DNA from: an uncultured Collinsella sp.
GTDB taxonomy: Bacteria > Actinomycetota > Coriobacteriia > Coriobacteriales > Coriobacteriaceae
Direction: 5' to 3'
Length of the DNA stretch: 8,771 bases
NCBI GenBank assembly: GCA_902494545.1
Contig: CABUTP010000051.1
Span: 1-8,771 of the forward strand
Shown one piece after another: positions 7,838 through 8,771 of the stretch. The position numbers and the translations under genes are program-made. Below the pieces are notes generated by a model. That model was not told the DNA's origin. It made no database searches and saw only the letters and a list, made by a program, of their open reading frames with translations. Each line of letters opens with the position of its first letter. The first letter of the stretch is position 1.

Positions 7838-7842
7838 AAGTG

Positions 7843-8771
7843 ATGGCGCAGGGGACGTTTGTGCAGGCGCTCCGGAAAGAGGCGGCGCTGAGCGGCACCT
7901 TTATGAAGGGCCGCTCGCTCATGCTCAACGGCGCCGTGCTGTCGATCGAGGACAGCGGCTCGCGCTTCTCCAAAAACGTGACGGTTGAGGGCTCAGTGCG
8001 CGGCTCGCGCGGTGACCTGTACAAGACGCACGTGGCGCTCGACATGGACGAGCACGAGGTGATCGACTACGACTGCGATTGCCCCGCTGCCTATCGCTAC
8101 CCCGGCATGTGCAAGCACGCCATCGCCACGGCGCTGGCGTACCTGGATGCCAGCGGCATTGAGCCCGTCGAGGGGCTGCGCACGCCGGTCCGCACGTTTA
8201 CGGCGCAGCCGAAACAGCCCGCGCGCACCGCGCCCAAAGTGCCGGTCGTCAATCCCAACTTTCCCTTCCCGGCGCCAGTTCCCACGAGCCCGAGCCTCAT
8301 GAAGGCGCTCTCCGATCTTTCGGACGCGCGCATGGATGAGTTGGCGGGCATGCGCCGCAAGCTCGCCGGCACTGTCGACCCCGATGCCCCCAAGGCGGTG
8401 TTGGAGCCCTCGCTGGTGCCGTACTACAATCCGCTGTTTGCCGACCGCTTTAGCTGGGCGCTCGAGCTTCGCATTCGCTGTGGATCGGTGTCCTACGTGG
8501 TCAAGGACATCGACGGCATGGCCGATGCCTACGTGCGCGGCGGCACCTTCTCGTACGGCAAGAAGCTCACGTTTGTCCATACGCCTGAAGCCTTCGAAGA
8601 CGTGTCGACAAAGCTGCTCAACCTTGTCGTGACGACAGTTGCCTATCTCGATGACATCACAAGCTCGCGTTCGGCGTCGTACGACTTTGCCCGCAGTGGT
8701 TTTGTCGCCGAGCGTCAGTTGCCGCTGTCCGAGCATAGCATCGTATATGTGCTGGACCTGTTGCGCGGCCA
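7843..8771 (+). CDS. SWIM zinc-finger protein, probable SNF2-family helicase N-terminus (partial)
   Basis: The frame is open from ATG 7843 to the window end (309 complete codons plus two bases), so the 3' part is missing. A SWIM zinc finger is seen as C78-x-C80-x9-C90-x-H92 (CDCP, then MCKHAIA), matching CxC...CxH; SWIM domains bind zinc and are linked to DNA or protein contacts. A proline-rich linker covers about residues 115-150. From about residue 205 the sequence has the pattern LELRI, YVVKDI (218-223), FSYGKKLTF (236-244), which I recognise from the SNF2-helicase-associated region of bacterial SWIM/SNF2 proteins. The DEAD/DEAH-type ATPase motifs would lie beyond the window. The likely role is an ATP-driven translocase acting on DNA or nucleoprotein; substrate unknown. 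It is 160 bp downstream of dnaE, behind the long inverted repeat, so co-transcription is uncertain. A stand-alone SWIM protein is the alternative. Confidence 0.8.
   Translation, partial: MAQGTFVQALRKEAALSGTFMKGRSLMLNGAVLSIEDSGSRFSKNVTVEGSVRGSRGDLYKTHVALDMDEHEVIDYDCDCPAAYRYPGMCKHAIATALAYLDASGIEPVEGLRTPVRTFTAQPKQPARTAPKVPVVNPNFPFPAPVPTSPSLMKALSDLSDARMDELAGMRRKLAGTVDPDAPKAVLEPSLVPYYNPLFADRFSWALELRIRCGSVSYVVKDIDGMADAYVRGGTFSYGKKLTFVHTPEAFEDVSTKLLNLVVTTVAYLDDITSSRSASYDFARSGFVAERQLPLSEHSIVYVLDLLRG

Noticed and set aside
6015..8045. 676-residue open frame on the - strand across the dnaE end, the inverted repeat and the SWIM gene start
   Set aside because: It has the same antisense composition effect. 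It runs through the palindromic gap and two well-supported + strand gene ends, and shows no recognisable domain.
7993..8736. 247-residue antisense frame opposite the SWIM gene
   Set aside because: The + strand has a clear SWIM zinc finger and SNF2-associated pattern in an uninterrupted frame with a good ribosome site; the antisense frame has neither.

Overview
The window reads as chromosomal DNA from a high-GC bacterium with strong G/C preference at third codon positions. Protein wording (DnaE-type Pol III alpha with a long charged insertion in its PHP domain, an AddA-type recombination helicase-nuclease, a SWIM/SNF2 protein) and the intergenic hairpin repeats suggest the class Coriobacteriia, most likely Collinsella or a close relative. 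That assignment is inference from recalled family resemblance; no search was run.

Layout, all on the + strand: (1) positions 1-67 hold what is probably the 3' end of the preceding gene, plausibly addB; (2) 71-3703 is a complete addA, encoding the 1210-residue helicase-nuclease subunit of the double-strand-break resection enzyme; (3) 3704-3878 is intergenic, with a 63-nt imperfect palindrome and a weak candidate promoter; (4) 3879-7682 is a complete dnaE, encoding the 1267-residue replicative DNA polymerase III alpha subunit with an apparently intact PHP metal site; (5) 7683-7842 is intergenic and is dominated by a perfect 37-bp inverted repeat around a 53-nt centre, each arm of which is itself bounded by a 10-bp palindromic box; (6) from 7843 to the window end is the 5' part of a gene for a SWIM zinc-finger protein with the N-terminal layout of bacterial SNF2-family helicases.

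The genes share a DNA replication and repair theme: AddA (with AddB) resects broken ends for RecA loading, DnaE copies the chromosome, and the SWIM/SNF2 protein is probably a DNA translocase. The two gaps each contain a different hairpin element, so dnaE is probably its own transcription unit rather than part of one operon. There are no RNA genes, CRISPR arrays, transposase genes or phage genes. The most notable non-coding signals are the two intergenic palindromic elements. The most notable coding signals are the lineage-type departures inside DnaE. I do not see a new defence or mobile system here.
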